This document shows positions 7,503-16,007 of a DNA stretch of 34,734 nt, piece after piece. Under the pieces are notes generated by a model. It saw only the letters and a program-made list of their open reading frames with translations. It was not told the DNA's origin and did not search any database. Every line of letters starts with the position of its first letter. Position 1 is the stretch's first letter. The position numbers and the translations under genes are program-made. Source of the stretch: Pseudonocardiaceae bacterium (GTDB lineage: Bacteria > Actinomycetota > Actinomycetes > Mycobacteriales > Pseudonocardiaceae). The DNA lies in contig JAICHZ010000004.1 in assembly GCA_025924655.1 (NCBI GenBank), forward strand, positions 1 to 34,734, in the 5' to 3' direction.

Positions 7503-8168
7503 TCACCCCAGCCCGAGGGCAGCCATCCGACGACCGTGCAGAATCTCCACCCGGCGGACCAGGGTGGCCAGGCCAGCCGGGTCTCCGGAGCCGCAGACGA
7601 TGAGATCAGCCAGCGCGTGACGTTCTGCCACGACGTGCTGGGCATTGGTCACCGCCTCGCCGAGCAGCCGGCGACCCCACAGTGCCAACCGGTCGCGCGT
7701 GGTCCGGCTCTGCTCGCAGGCGCTGCGCACCTCGCGCTCGGCGAACGCCGAATGGCCGGTGTCGGCCAGGACCTCTTTGACCAGTGCAGCGGTGGCGTCG
7801 TCTAGCCAGCCACCCATCTCACCGTAGAAATCCGCCGCCAGGCCGTCCCCGACGTAGACCTTCACCAGCGACTCCAGCCAGGACCGGGGTGCCGTTGCGG
7901 CATGGAACGCTTCGATGCGCGCCACGAAGGGGCGCATCGCGTCGTCCACCGAGACACGCAAACCACGTAGATGGCTCTCGAGCTGCCGGAAGTGCCCGAT
8001 CTCAGCAGCCGCCATGCTGGCCATCGCCATCCTGCCGCTCAGTGTGGGCGCACGGCGGGCGTCCTGCGCGAGCCGATCGAAAGCTGACAGCTCTCCGCAG
8101 GCGAGGACCCCCAACAGGTCGACGATGCCCGCACGCGCCACATCCACGGCGCGAGCGTAGTGCTGCAT
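7503..8168 (-). CDS. ferritin-fold MiaE-like protein (Rv3210c-like)
   Basis: A 221-residue, mostly helical protein. Segments such as [35 protein letters not shown] and [18 protein letters not shown] carry the Glu and Glu-x-x-His pattern of a ferritin-like di-iron four-helix bundle. It fits the actinobacterial family annotated as tRNA-(ms2io6A)-hydroxylase-like (MiaE_2). The hydroxylase role is only by family analogy. The ATG at 8168 has no clear ribosome binding site; GTG at 8192 or 8198 are alternatives. It is divergent from the DEAD-box helicase, as are Rv3210c and Rv3211. Confidence 0.85.
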   Translation of the reverse strand: MQHYARAVDVARAGIVDLLGVLACGELSAFDRLAQDARRAPTLSGRMAMASMAAAEIGHFRQLESHLRGLRVSVDDAMRPFVARIEAFHAATAPRSWLESLVKVYVGDGLAADFYGEMGGWLDDATAALVKEVLADTGHSAFAEREVRSACEQSRTTRDRLALWGRRLLGEAVTNAQHVVAERHALADLIVCGSGDPAGLATLVRRVEILHGRRMAALGLG

Positions 8169-8274
8169 TGTTGGAGTGTGCGGTGTCACGCGCACAGTTG
8201 ACGTGGTTGAGGGGTATGATGTGTGCACAGGGCGTGACCCGACCCGGTGATAAAATCCCGTGGCCACGCGTCCC

Positions 8275-8298
8275 GCTCGGCGGTACACGCCGCCGAGC
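8275..8298 (+). promoter_or_regulatory. stem-loop in the helicase upstream region
   Basis: GCTCGGCGG (8275-8283) and CCGCCGAGC (8290-8298) form a perfect 9-bp stem with a 6-base loop in the 248-base gap between the MiaE-like and helicase genes. Two TANNNT boxes upstream (TATGAT 8215-8220, TAAAAT 8250-8255) could place the helicase start of transcription before it, making it part of a long structured leader. No T-tract follows. Its role is inferred. Confidence 0.5.
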
Positions 8299-8416
8299 GC
8301 ATGAAATTGAGCGCGGACCTGATGTATTCGTTCCCGGTTCTGCTGCGCCGTCCGGCGGCGCGGAGCTGGTCGAGCGAGACGGCGGTGGACGCGCCAGTAC
8401 GAGAGAGGCGAGCACA

Positions 8417-10054
8417 CTGACCGTCAGCCAGACCACATTGCCCGAGACCCATCCCCTGGAGCGTCCCGACCCCGACACCCAAGCCAGTACCGAGAGTGAT
8501 ATCGACGAAACCTCGCCGCCCACGCCGCTGCAGGCTGGCGCACCGGTACGCGATGACTCTCCCACCTTCGCCCAACTCGGTGTTCGCGACGAGATCGTCC
8601 GGACTCTGCGAGCAGTAGGCATCGAGCGCACCTTCGCTATTCAGGAACTCACCTTGCCGCTGGCGCTGGCCGGCGACGACCTCATCGGTCAGGCCCGCAC
8701 CGGCACTGGCAAGACGCTCGGCTTCGGTGTGCCGCTGATCCAGCGGATCACCTCCGGAGACGTCGTTCTTGACGGCACCCCGCGCGCCCTGGTCGTCGTT
8801 CCGACCAGAGAGCTGTGCTTGCAGGTCAGCGCCGATCTCACCGCCGCGGGCCGGGATCTCGGCGTCCGGGTCCTTTCGATCTACGGCGGCCGACCTTACG
8901 AACCACAGATCAAGGCCCTGACCAGAGGGGTGGACCTGGTGGTCGGTACTCCGGGTCGGCTACTGGACCTTGCCGAACAGCGCCATCTGGTGCTGGGCAA
9001 GGTACGCGTGCTGGTCCTCGACGAGGCCGATGAGATGCTCGACCTGGGCTTCCTGCCCGACATCGAGCGAATCCTGCGGATGGTGCCCGAGCAGCGCCAG
9101 ACCATGCTGTTCTCGGCCACCATGCCGGGCCCGATCATCACGCTGGCCCGGACCTTCCTGACCCAACCAACGCATATCCGCGCTGAGGAACCCGACGCAA
9201 CCGCCATCCACGAGCTGACTAGGCAGTTCGTCTACCGGGCGCACGCGATGGACAAGGTCGAGCTGCTGTCCCGGATGCTGCAGGCCCGCGACCGAGGCCT
9301 GACGATGATCTTCACCAGGACCAAACGTACCGCGCAGAAGGTGGCCGACGAGCTCACCGAACGCGGTTTCGCGGCTGCGGCGGTGCACGGTGACCTCGGC
9401 CAGGGGGCTCGCGAGCAGGCGCTTCGCGCCTTCCGCTCGGAGAAGGTGGACGTGCTGGTCGCCACCGACGTCGCCGCCCGCGGCATCGACGTCCCGGAGG
9501 TCACCCACGTCATCAACTACCAATGTCCCGAAGACGAGAAGCCCTACGTGCACCGGATCGGGCGTACCGGGCGCGCCGGGCGCGCCGGCGTCGCGATCAC
9601 TCTCGTCGACTGGGACGAGGAAACCCGCTGGAAGATGATCAGTGATGCGCTGGACCTCGGCATGCCGGAGCCCGCGGAGACCTACTCCACCTCGGAGCAC
9701 CTGTTCAGCGACCTCGACATCCCCACCGACTCCACCGGGCGGCTGCCGCTGGCCCGGCGCACCCGGGCCGGACTGGGAGCTGAGCCCAGCGACGAAGCCG
9801 GCCGGCCCAGGCGTACCACTGGCGTCGCACGCGGGGTGCGCGGTGGGCCCGCCGACGGTGAGCTTCCGCCGGTCCGCCGGCTGCGGCGGCGTACCCGCAA
9901 CGGAGAGACCGCCGGCATCAGTGCCGAGACCGCGCCGCCCGCAGAGCACCCATGCGACCATGGCGACGCCGGGCTGCGCCGCCGACGTCGGCGCAGCCGG
10001 GGCCGCAGCGCTGGCACCGGGGAACACGGCAGCCAACCCCGCGCCGCAGGCTAA
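8417..10054 (+). CDS. DEAD-box ATP-dependent RNA helicase (RhlE-like)
   Basis: About 545 residues with all DEAD-box motifs: Q motif with [11 protein letters not shown], Walker A ARTGTGKT (93-100), PTRELC, TPGR, DEAD in [14 protein letters not shown], then in the second RecA domain [16 protein letters not shown] and [10 protein letters not shown]. The tail after about residue 460 is basic and low-complexity ([20 protein letters not shown]), typical of an RNA-binding extension. It unwinds RNA in the cytoplasm, probably in ribosome assembly, mRNA decay or cold adaptation. The start is unclear: CTG at 8417 has GAGAGG eight bases upstream, TTG at 8438 is next, and no ATG or GTG fits near the conserved domain (ATG at 8216 would add 67 unlikely residues). 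The downstream propeller gene starts 12 bases after its stop, suggesting an operon. Confidence 0.93.
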   Translation: MTVSQTTLPETHPLERPDPDTQASTESDIDETSPPTPLQAGAPVRDDSPTFAQLGVRDEIVRTLRAVGIERTFAIQELTLPLALAGDDLIGQARTGTGKTLGFGVPLIQRITSGDVVLDGTPRALVVVPTRELCLQVSADLTAAGRDLGVRVLSIYGGRPYEPQIKALTRGVDLVVGTPGRLLDLAEQRHLVLGKVRVLVLDEADEMLDLGFLPDIERILRMVPEQRQTMLFSATMPGPIITLARTFLTQPTHIRAEEPDATAIHELTRQFVYRAHAMDKVELLSRMLQARDRGLTMIFTRTKRTAQKVADELTERGFAAAAVHGDLGQGAREQALRAFRSEKVDVLVATDVAARGIDVPEVTHVINYQCPEDEKPYVHRIGRTGRAGRAGVAITLVDWDEETRWKMISDALDLGMPEPAETYSTSEHLFSDLDIPTDSTGRLPLARRTRAGLGAEPSDEAGRPRRTTGVARGVRGGPADGELPPVRRLRRRTRNGETAGISAETAPPAEHPCDHGDAGLRRRRRRSRGRSAGTGEHGSQPRAAG

Positions 10055-10066
10055 CCCAACGGTCGG

Positions 10067-11302
10067 ATGCTCGCGCCGGAACGCCGCACCCGATGGGACC
10101 TCACCGCTGCCGCGGTGCTGGTAGTGGCCGTGCTCACCGCGGCCGCTGCATTGTGGTGGACCAGTGACGCGCGCCGCACCACGCTGACCACCGCCGCCGG
10201 CCCGGCACCAGGTGCTGCGACTTCAGCCGCCGGGTCCGGGTCATTGCCAACGGCGCTGACGGAGGCGTGGCGAGCGCCGAGCGCAGCGACCCCGGTCCCG
10301 CTCGCAGCGGACCGCACGGCGGTCACCGGTGCCGCCGGCGTGGTCGCCGGGCGCGACCTGTACACCGGCGCGGTGCGCTGGAGCTACCGGCGTGACCGAC
10401 CGCTGTGTACCGTGGCGGCCGCATTTCAGCATGTGGTGGCGGTGTACCGGCGCAGCGACACCTGCAGCGAGGTGACCGCTCTAGGTTGGGTCGACGGTCG
10501 GCGAGGACCACAACGCACCGGTCCGGTGGAAGCGCCGACCCGGCTGGTTGCCGCCGGCAACCAGGTTGCCGCCACTGGCAGTCGTTACCTGGAGGTATGG
10601 CGCTCTGACCTGGTACGCACGCTGGCCTATGGGCGACTGCCGACGCCCGTGCAGCCAGCCACCCAACCGCGCCCGGACTGCGTGCACGACTCGATGGCAC
10701 TCACTAATGTCAAACTGGGCGGCGGCAAGCTGGCTGTGGTTGAGCAGTGTCCCGGGGAGCGGGTGCGGCTCACCGTGCAACGGTCCGATCCCAAGGAACC
10801 CGACCACCCCGAAGTGATTTTCAGCACCCTGCTGTCGGGGCAGCAGGCCCAGGTCATCGCGATGAGCGGGGAACGGGTGGCCGTGGCGCTGCCCGACCCA
10901 GCCCGGTTGGCCATGCTCGACGGCCAGGGCAAGGAGGTCGCCGAGTATCCGCTGGCGGTCCCGGACGCCGACCTGCGCGGCAATCCACCCGGCGGCCTGG
11001 CCGATATCACCCAGGCAGCCACGGAGATTTACTGGTTCACCGGCTCGGCCACTGTTGCTTTGGATATCGCGGACCTGCGGCCACGGTGGACCCGGGCGGG
11101 GTCCCTGGGTACCGGGTCGGAGGTCGCCGGGCGGCTGCTGCTACCGGTGGCGGGTGCGCTAGCCGTGCTGGACACCACCACCGGCCAGCAGCTCCGCTCG
11201 CTGCCGGTGGACCGCGGCGGCTACCGCGGCCCCGTAGGTACTGCCAGTTCCGGGGGTGTGGTTCTGGAGCAACGTGGCGACACCCTGGTAGCGCTGCGCT
11301 GA
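10067..11302 (+). CDS. membrane-anchored PQQ-type beta-propeller protein (Rv3212-like)
   Basis: A 411-residue protein with one N-terminal membrane segment (LTAAAVLVVAVLTAAAALWW, about 12-31), an Ala/Gly/Ser-rich linker, and a domain made of repeated strands such as GVVAGRDLYTGAVRWSYR, GALAVLDTTTGQQLRSLPV and GGVVLEQRGDTLVALR, typical of PQQ-like beta-propeller blades. Four cysteines (in RPLCTV, SDTCSE, RPDCVHD and VEQCPG) could form two disulfides outside the cell. It matches the position of Rv3212 after the helicase. Function is unknown. The ATG at 10067 has only a weak GG-rich site and the gene follows the helicase by 12 bases, so it is likely co-transcribed. Confidence 0.88.
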   Translation: MLAPERRTRWDLTAAAVLVVAVLTAAAALWWTSDARRTTLTTAAGPAPGAATSAAGSGSLPTALTEAWRAPSAATPVPLAADRTAVTGAAGVVAGRDLYTGAVRWSYRRDRPLCTVAAAFQHVVAVYRRSDTCSEVTALGWVDGRRGPQRTGPVEAPTRLVAAGNQVAATGSRYLEVWRSDLVRTLAYGRLPTPVQPATQPRPDCVHDSMALTNVKLGGGKLAVVEQCPGERVRLTVQRSDPKEPDHPEVIFSTLLSGQQAQVIAMSGERVAVALPDPARLAMLDGQGKEVAEYPLAVPDADLRGNPPGGLADITQAATEIYWFTGSATVALDIADLRPRWTRAGSLGTGSEVAGRLLLPVAGALAVLDTTTGQQLRSLPVDRGGYRGPVGTASSGGVVLEQRGDTLVALR

Positions 11303-11326
11303 GCTTGCGACTCGTAAGCTCATCCG

Positions 11327-12214
11327 GTGACGGCATCACAGATCACCCCGCACGGCGCCAGCCGCGTGCAGGTGACGGTGGCTGGAGCCGACCTAGCGGC
11401 GCTGCGGGCCCAACCCGCTGAGCCCGTCGGCGCCGTAGCTGTCCTGCTGCCGGGGTACACCGGGTCCAAGGAGGACTTTGCGGCCCTGATGGACCCCATG
11501 TGTCGGGCAGGTCTGTCCGTGTTGGCCCTGGACCTGCCCGGGCAGTACGAGTCCCCTGGCCCGGACTGCGAGCAGGACTATTACCCCGACCCGCTGGGTC
11601 GGACCATCGCGGCGTTGGTGGCTGAGCTCGCCGCCGGCGGGGACGTGCTACTGCTGGGGCACTCCTACGGGGGGTTGGTGGCTCGAGCGGCGGTGCTCGC
11701 CGGCGCCCCGGTGACTGGGCTGGTCTTGCTCGACTCGGGTCCAAGCGGGTTGCCCCCAGGACCGCGCCGGGAGTTGCTCGACGCCACCGAGCCGGTGATG
11801 CGTTTCCAAGGCATCGAGACCGTTTTCAGACTGCTCGAAGCTCGGAACGGAACCGCGGAGCCGCCCGAACTGGCCGCACTGCTGCGGGCTCGTTTCCTGG
11901 GCTCCTCAAGCGTTGGCCTGCTCGGGATGGCGACCGGTCTGCGCACCGAACCCGACCGGGTCACCGAGCTGGCCACCGCCCTGCGCACTCGCGCGATCCC
12001 TTGTTTGGTCGCCTTCGGCGAATCCGATGACGCGTGGCCGGTGCCGGTGCAGCGCGATATGGCGGCCCGGCTGGGCGCCCAGGTCGCGATGATCCACGAT
12101 GCCGCCCACTCACCGGCCATCGAGAATCCGCAAGCTCTGCTCGACCTGCTACTGCCAACCTGGAAGACCTGGCTCTTCAGGCCCACCAGCCGAACCAGAG
12201 GACGCAGGCGGTGA
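11327..12214 (+). CDS. alpha/beta-fold hydrolase
   Basis: A 295-residue alpha/beta hydrolase with oxyanion strand VAVLLPGYTGSKEDF, nucleophile elbow LLGHSYGGLVA (Ser113), acid in FGESDDAWPVP and His in AAHSPAIENP. The triad is complete; substrate unknown. The start is GTG at 11327. No Shine-Dalgarno precedes it, but TAAGCT (11315-11320) ends six bases before, which fits a leaderless transcript. Its last 38 bases overlap the 3' end of the oppositely oriented small membrane protein gene, so there is no room for a conventional terminator between them. Confidence 0.92.
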   Translation: MTASQITPHGASRVQVTVAGADLAALRAQPAEPVGAVAVLLPGYTGSKEDFAALMDPMCRAGLSVLALDLPGQYESPGPDCEQDYYPDPLGRTIAALVAELAAGGDVLLLGHSYGGLVARAAVLAGAPVTGLVLLDSGPSGLPPGPRRELLDATEPVMRFQGIETVFRLLEARNGTAEPPELAALLRARFLGSSSVGLLGMATGLRTEPDRVTELATALRTRAIPCLVAFGESDDAWPVPVQRDMAARLGAQVAMIHDAAHSPAIENPQALLDLLLPTWKTWLFRPTSRTRGRRR

Positions 12215-12464
12215 GCAGCAGGATGGTGTAGGAGGCCAGGGCTGCGGTGCGGCCTCGACAGCGGTCGGCGGCGAGCTGCAACGCAACCGCGACCGCAGCC
12301 GCGACCCCGTGTCCGGCAACCACCGCCAGGCCTGGTCCGGGCCGGCCTGACGCACCGGCCAGCCACTGCGCCACGTAGACCGCGATCGCAAGCACCACCA
12401 GTCCCCCCGCCAGCACACCGGACAGCCCGTGCGCGACCCGCTCACCAAGGCGCGGCGCGGTCAC
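12177..12464 (-). CDS. small membrane protein coupled to the RecB-type nuclease
   Basis: A protein of about 95 residues with three hydrophobic stretches: LSGVLAGGLVVLAIAVYVAQ, LAVVAGHGVAAAVAVALQLA and ASYTILLLTACVLWFGWW, separated by short polar loops (RCRGR). I do not recognise the family by name. The GTG at 12464 overlaps the nuclease stop as GTGA, the usual form of translational coupling; ATG at 12482, inside the nuclease gene, is an alternative. The 3' end overlaps the converging hydrolase gene by 38 bases. Frame, hydrophobic pattern and coupling support it as real. Confidence 0.7.
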   Translation of the reverse strand: MTAPRLGERVAHGLSGVLAGGLVVLAIAVYVAQWLAGASGRPGPGLAVVAGHGVAAAVAVALQLAADRCRGRTAALASYTILLLTACVLWFGWWA

Positions 12465-13306
12465 GGTGCAAGCAGGGCCCATGGCCGCAGCTCTGGTGCA
12501 CTGGCCCGGCCCTCGGGGCAGTGCCGCCGGAAATCGCACCATGAGCAAGCCCGGCCGGGGGTGGGCGGGAACAGGGTTTCAGGATCGCCTCCGGTCGCCA
12601 GAGCGTCGACGGCCAGCGCGATCTCATCGGCCACCTCCTCGGCACGGCGCAGGTGCCTGCTCAATGACTGCTCGGTGTGCTCCCAGCCGGCAACGGTGCC
12701 GGTGGGCAGGTGGTGCAGCTCCACCCGGCGGCATTCCCGACGTAGCGTGCGGCGGGCCGCGAAGGCGTAGAGCGCCAACGCCTGCGAACCGCGAGCGTCA
12801 TCGACGGTGAGCTCCTGGCGACCGGTCTTGTAATCGACTACGACCAGTTCGCCGTTGCGCTCATCGATGCGATCCACTCGTCCCTCCGCCACGATCCGTT
12901 GGGTCGGCGCGGATACCCAACGCTCCACCCCCACCGGTTCGAGGTCGGGATCCAGCTCGTCGACGTATCGGGCCACCCAGTCCTGTGCGCGGCTTCGATA
13001 GTCGCCGGCCTGCGCGTTGTCGGCGAAACCCTCGCCAGACCAATGCGTCGCGACCAGCGCGGCCGCAGCGTGCGGCTGCCGCCGTTCGGGCGCCAGATCG
13101 AACAACGCCCGCAGTGCGGTGTGCACCACCGCGCCCAGCGTGTTGTGTGCCCAGGCACCGCCCCGCGCAGGCGCGGGACGATCCAGGTAGGCCATCCGGT
13201 AACGCCGGCGGCAGCCGGTCCAGGTGCTGAGCTTGGCGGGAGTCAGCCGCACCAGCGGGCGGGGCAGACCACCGAGTTGCAGCTCGCCCTGCGCTCGCGG
13301 TGCCAT
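12461..13306 (-). CDS. RecB-family PD-(D/E)XK nuclease with iron-sulfur cysteine set
   Basis: A 281-residue stand-alone RecB-type nuclease (Cas4/AddB-like, Rv2119-like). His62, Asp145 in GRVDRID, Asp158 and Lys160 in LVVVDYKTG and Gln175 give a complete PD-(D/E)XK active site. Cys32 (TGCRRRY) together with C-x2-C-x5-C at 254, 257 and 263 (CSWCDFRRHC) makes the four-cysteine 4Fe-4S staple known in AddB and Cas4. It probably acts on DNA ends in repair or recombination. No helicase or CRISPR gene is nearby. The ATG at 13306 is 26 bases downstream of the PHP gene's stop in the same direction, and its own stop overlaps the small membrane protein gene. Confidence 0.92.
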   Translation of the reverse strand: MAPRAQGELQLGGLPRPLVRLTPAKLSTWTGCRRRYRMAYLDRPAPARGGAWAHNTLGAVVHTALRALFDLAPERRQPHAAAALVATHWSGEGFADNAQAGDYRSRAQDWVARYVDELDPDLEPVGVERWVSAPTQRIVAEGRVDRIDERNGELVVVDYKTGRQELTVDDARGSQALALYAFAARRTLRRECRRVELHHLPTGTVAGWEHTEQSLSRHLRRAEEVADEIALAVDALATGGDPETLFPPTPGRACSWCDFRRHCPEGRASAPELRPWALLAP

Positions 13307-13332
13307 CGCGCCTACCGTACTCGTCAGCCGGG

Positions 13333-14199
13333 TCAGCCGGTCACTGCGGCGACACGGCTGCTCGCCGCCAGCTCCTCGATTCGTTCCAGCGCCTCGGGGT
13401 CAGTCGTCTCTTGACCTAACGACACCGTCTTGTTCCTACCGTGGTAATCGCTGCTGCCGGTCATCAGCAGGCCAAGTTCGGCCGCGAGGTCGCGCAGCGC
13501 TGCACGATCGCCGTCGGCATGGTCGGGATGGTTTACTTCCACCCCGGCGAGCCCCTCAGTGAAAAGTTCCGCGATCACGGAGAGATCGATGACCGGCCCC
13601 CGACGGCGGGCCGCGGCGTGCGCCAGGACCGCGACTCCGCCTGCGGCCCGAACCATCCGGATCGCGGTGTGGACGTCGGTATCGACGCGACCGGTGTAGT
13701 ACGGGCCGCCGGTGTTGAGAAATCGGCGGAAGGCTTCATCGACGCTACCCACGACGCCCGCCGAGACCAGTGCCTGGGCGAGGTGTGGCCGCCCGACCGG
13801 AGCTTCCGGCGGCAGGCCGGCGAGAAACTCGTCAGGATCCACCGGGAACCCGTCGGCGGCCATCCGCCGTGCCATGACGCACAACCGCACGCGTCGCTCA
13901 TCGCGCAGCCGCGTCTGCTCAGCGATGATTGCCGCCGAGGATGGATCGAACAGGTAACCGAGCAAGTGCACCGAGACGTGGCCGCCCCTGCCGTCCGGCG
14001 CGAGGCAGGAGAACTCCGCGCCCCGGATCAACCGCAGGCCTACCGGCAGCGCATCGACAGCGTCGTCCCATCCCGCAGTGGTGTCGTGGTCGGTCAGGGC
14101 CAGCACATCAACACCAGCCGCCGCAGCGGCCGCGACGAGCTCCGCGGGGGTGTCCGTGCCATCGGACGCGGTGGAGTGAGCGTGCAGGTCAATACGCAT
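13333..14199 (-). CDS. PHP-domain phosphoesterase
   Basis: A 288-residue PHP-family metal-dependent phosphoesterase. It opens MRIDLHAHSTASDGTDTP with metal-binding His6 and His8, and carries ALTDHDT, RGAEFSC, GRPHLAQAL, VLAHAAA, GVEVNHPDH and GSSDYHG, the ordered metal ligands of the YciV/RNase AM-like branch. Related enzymes remove 3' phosphate from 3',5'-bisphosphonucleotides or degrade short RNAs 5' to 3'. ATG at 14199 is preferred; GTG at 14214 would add five residues. It sits between the PH-domain gene (24 bases upstream) and the nuclease gene in the same direction, so the four leftward genes from 14841 to 12177 may form one transcript. Confidence 0.93.
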   Translation of the reverse strand: MRIDLHAHSTASDGTDTPAELVAAAAAAGVDVLALTDHDTTAGWDDAVDALPVGLRLIRGAEFSCLAPDGRGGHVSVHLLGYLFDPSSAAIIAEQTRLRDERRVRLCVMARRMAADGFPVDPDEFLAGLPPEAPVGRPHLAQALVSAGVVGSVDEAFRRFLNTGGPYYTGRVDTDVHTAIRMVRAAGGVAVLAHAAARRRGPVIDLSVIAELFTEGLAGVEVNHPDHADGDRAALRDLAAELGLLMTGSSDYHGRNKTVSLGQETTDPEALERIEELAASSRVAAVTG

Positions 14200-14223
14200 G
14201 ACCGCAGTCTTCACCAGCGATCG

Positions 14224-14841
14224 CTACCGGCCGTCGGGGCTTGGCCGTCCCGGACGCGGCCAGCGCCTGCGACGAGAGCTGCGCGGTGGCTGCAGCATGT
14301 GTGATTGAGGCTGCTTCTTCTCACCGAAGATCAACCCAGAGATCGCGAGAAAGACCTCCTCTGGCTCGGGCAAGAAGTGAATCCACTCGAGGTCCTGCTT
14401 CTGGCCGGCCGACTCTATCCGGAGCGTGCCGTAACCGAGTAGCTGCCCGAAGAATGGCCTCATGAAGCTCATGTCGGTCACCTTCGTGATCGGCATCATG
14501 GAGTTCTTCGTCTCGATGATGCCGCTGGTGACCATGAACCGTTTGTCGGTGACGATGATCACATGGATCCACCACTCCAGCACTTTCCAGGCGAAGCGCA
14601 GCAACGCGCCAACCGCCACGTACCAGAGCAACGACTGCACCAGCCAAAGACCATCCGCGACGCCGGTGACCAGCCGGGACAGTAAGTACGCTCCGAGCAC
14701 GATTCCCACGGTGATCAGCAGGTCCTTGAGCAGAAACGCCCAGTGCCGCCGCACCCGGATCACCCGGCGCTCCATCGTGGGATCGAGCAGGACGTGGGAA
14801 TGCCGACCGAGCATCTCAGCGCCGCCAGAACGTTGTCGCAT
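14224..14841 (-). CDS. PH-domain membrane protein
   Basis: About 205 residues: a short N-terminus, two adjacent membrane segments (HWAFLLKDLLITVGIVLGAY and a segment around LLWYVAVGALLRFAW), then a bacterial PH-like domain with VTDKRFMVTSGIIETKNSMM, ITKVTDMSFMRPFFGQ and YGTLRIESAGQ, as in YdbS/YdbT proteins, and a basic, Arg/Pro-rich tail. Function is unknown; such proteins sit in the cytoplasmic membrane. ATG at 14841 is preceded by AGGG, while ATG at 14814 is also possible and would shorten it by nine residues. It is divergent from the Nudix gene. Confidence 0.88.
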   Translation of the reverse strand: MRQRSGGAEMLGRHSHVLLDPTMERRVIRVRRHWAFLLKDLLITVGIVLGAYLLSRLVTGVADGLWLVQSLLWYVAVGALLRFAWKVLEWWIHVIIVTDKRFMVTSGIIETKNSMMPITKVTDMSFMRPFFGQLLGYGTLRIESAGQKQDLEWIHFLPEPEEVFLAISGLIFGEKKQPQSHMLQPPRSSRRRRWPRPGRPSPDGR

Positions 14842-14951
14842 TCACCCTGAACCACCTTGTCTCGCCGCTGCGGGCAGCGCAACGCAGTCGTCGCCGGACT
14901 GTTCGGTCCCCGATCCGTGAGTGTTGTACCGCAGCGGAGTCGACCGTGCGC

Positions 14952-14978
14952 CCGACACTCCCAAAGGGTACTACCATC
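14952..14978 (+). promoter_or_regulatory. probable leaderless promoter of the Nudix gene
   Basis: CCGACA (14952-14957), a 15-base spacer and TACCAT (14973-14978) precede the ATG at 14986 by seven bases, and no Shine-Dalgarno is present. The same TACCAT-N7-ATG arrangement occurs at 6521-6536. A weak inverted repeat (14919-14926 with 14953-14960, one G-T pair) overlaps the -35 position. Confidence 0.45.
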
Positions 14979-14985
14979 CCTGCGG

Positions 14986-15399
14986 ATGACAGGCTCGGCG
15001 GCACAGCGCATCCGGTGCGTCGGAGCGGTGCTGCTCGATGACGCCGGCAGATTGCTGCTGATCCGAAGGGCGCACGAGCCGGGACGTGGCCGCTGGTCGG
15101 TGCCCGGAGGTCGGGTTGAAGACGGCGAGACCGATCAGCACGCGGTGATCCGCGAGGTGGCTGAGGAGACCGGGCTGGCAGTTGAGGTCACGGGTTGGCT
15201 GGGAGATGTGCAACGCGACGGACCGGATGGGGCGGTGTTCGACATCCACGATTACCGCTGCCGGGTGACGGGAGGTGCCCTCAGCGCCGGCGACGACGCC
15301 GATGGCGCCCGCTGGTGCGACGCGGAGGCCCTGGCGACTCTGCCCGTCGTCACCGGCCTCATCGACGCCCTCGCCGGCTGGCACTGCCTTCCCCGCTGA
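14986..15399 (+). CDS. Nudix hydrolase
   Basis: A 137-residue Nudix protein. The Nudix box GxxxxxExxxxxxxREVxEExG is intact at residues 41-63 (GGRVEDGETDQHAVIREVAE then ETG). Residues before it (VGAVLLDDAGRLLLIRRAHE) and the RWSVPGGR strand are typical of MutT-like enzymes that cleave nucleoside diphosphate derivatives. Substrate unknown. The ATG at 14986 begins just before the conserved strand; a longer frame to 14857 has no support. The stop is three bases from the converging YflT-like gene's stop. Confidence 0.93.
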   Translation: MTGSAAQRIRCVGAVLLDDAGRLLLIRRAHEPGRGRWSVPGGRVEDGETDQHAVIREVAEETGLAVEVTGWLGDVQRDGPDGAVFDIHDYRCRVTGGALSAGDDADGARWCDAEALATLPVVTGLIDALAGWHCLPR

Positions 15400-15402
15400 G
15401 GG

Positions 15403-15918
15403 TCAGGCAGTCGCGGTGCCTGGCCCCATGGCCAGTTTCGCCAACATGTCACGAGCCTGTTCGGCATGGCGCGGTTGGCACAGCACGTCGTACCGTCCGG
15501 CTACCAATTGGCTCGTCGACGCGAAGTCCCGCCGGCCGCGCGTCGCGGCATACCCGGCGGCGGCGAACACCGTTCCGAACACCGCGCCGGTGGCCACTCC
15601 TACCAAGATCGGAATCACTCCGGTCCCGGCCTGAGTCGCGAACAGGCTCAGCAGCACGCCCACGAACAGGCCGAACCAGGCACCCGACGCCGCCCCCTGC
15701 CCGATCACCCGGCCCCAGGTCAACCGCCGCAGTACCCGCTCCACCAGCATCAGGTCTACTCCGACGATGGTGACCTCGGCGACCGGAAACTCGTTATCGG
15801 CGAGATGGTCCACGGCGCGCTGCGCCTCGGCGTAAGTAGCGTAGGAGCCGATCGGCCAGCCGGTGGGAGGGGTGGGCAGGCCAGGCATCTGGCCGGGACC
15901 GCCGAACGGACTGGTCAT
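15403..15918 (-). CDS. YflT-like general stress protein with membrane hairpin
   Basis: A 171-residue protein of the general stress protein 17M (YflT) family. After a Pro/Gly-rich start comes IGSYATYAEAQRAVDHLADN and VAEVTIVGVDL, the ferredoxin-like fold, then two hydrophobic Gly/Ala-rich segments (GAWFGLFVGVLLSLFATQAG, ILVGVATGAVFGTVFAAAGY), then a C-terminal strand GRYDVLCQPRHAEQARDML. M. tuberculosis Rv1234 is the likely counterpart. Role unknown; relatives in Bacillus are stress-induced. GGGGAGG stands upstream; ATG at 15918 (spacing 9) or GTG at 15921 (spacing 6) can serve as start. Confidence 0.88.
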   Translation of the reverse strand: MTSPFGGPGQMPGLPTPPTGWPIGSYATYAEAQRAVDHLADNEFPVAEVTIVGVDLMLVERVLRRLTWGRVIGQGAASGAWFGLFVGVLLSLFATQAGTGVIPILVGVATGAVFGTVFAAAGYAATRGRRDFASTSQLVAGRYDVLCQPRHAEQARDMLAKLAMGPGTATA

Positions 15919-16007
15919 CACGCATCACCTCCCCTACGAGGTACCCGATCGTGGCGTGCAACGCCCGGATTTCACTCAACGGTGTCAAATGCAACATGGT
16001 GTCTGCT

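Noticed and set aside
7784-8416. N-terminal extension of the helicase frame
   Set aside because: It runs through the divergent MiaE-like gene and its promoter region; the translation is Arg/Pro-rich with no conservation expected.
12461-13306. RecB-type nuclease as a Cas4 of a CRISPR system
   Set aside because: No repeat array or other cas gene is nearby, and the position among PHP and PH-domain genes resembles housekeeping Rv2119-type genes.
15919-16007. Possible stress sigma factor promoter (GGGTAC) upstream of the YflT-like gene
   Set aside because: The GTTG-like upstream box is only 12 bases away, which does not fit the 14-16 base spacing of SigB/SigF promoters; not strong enough to list.
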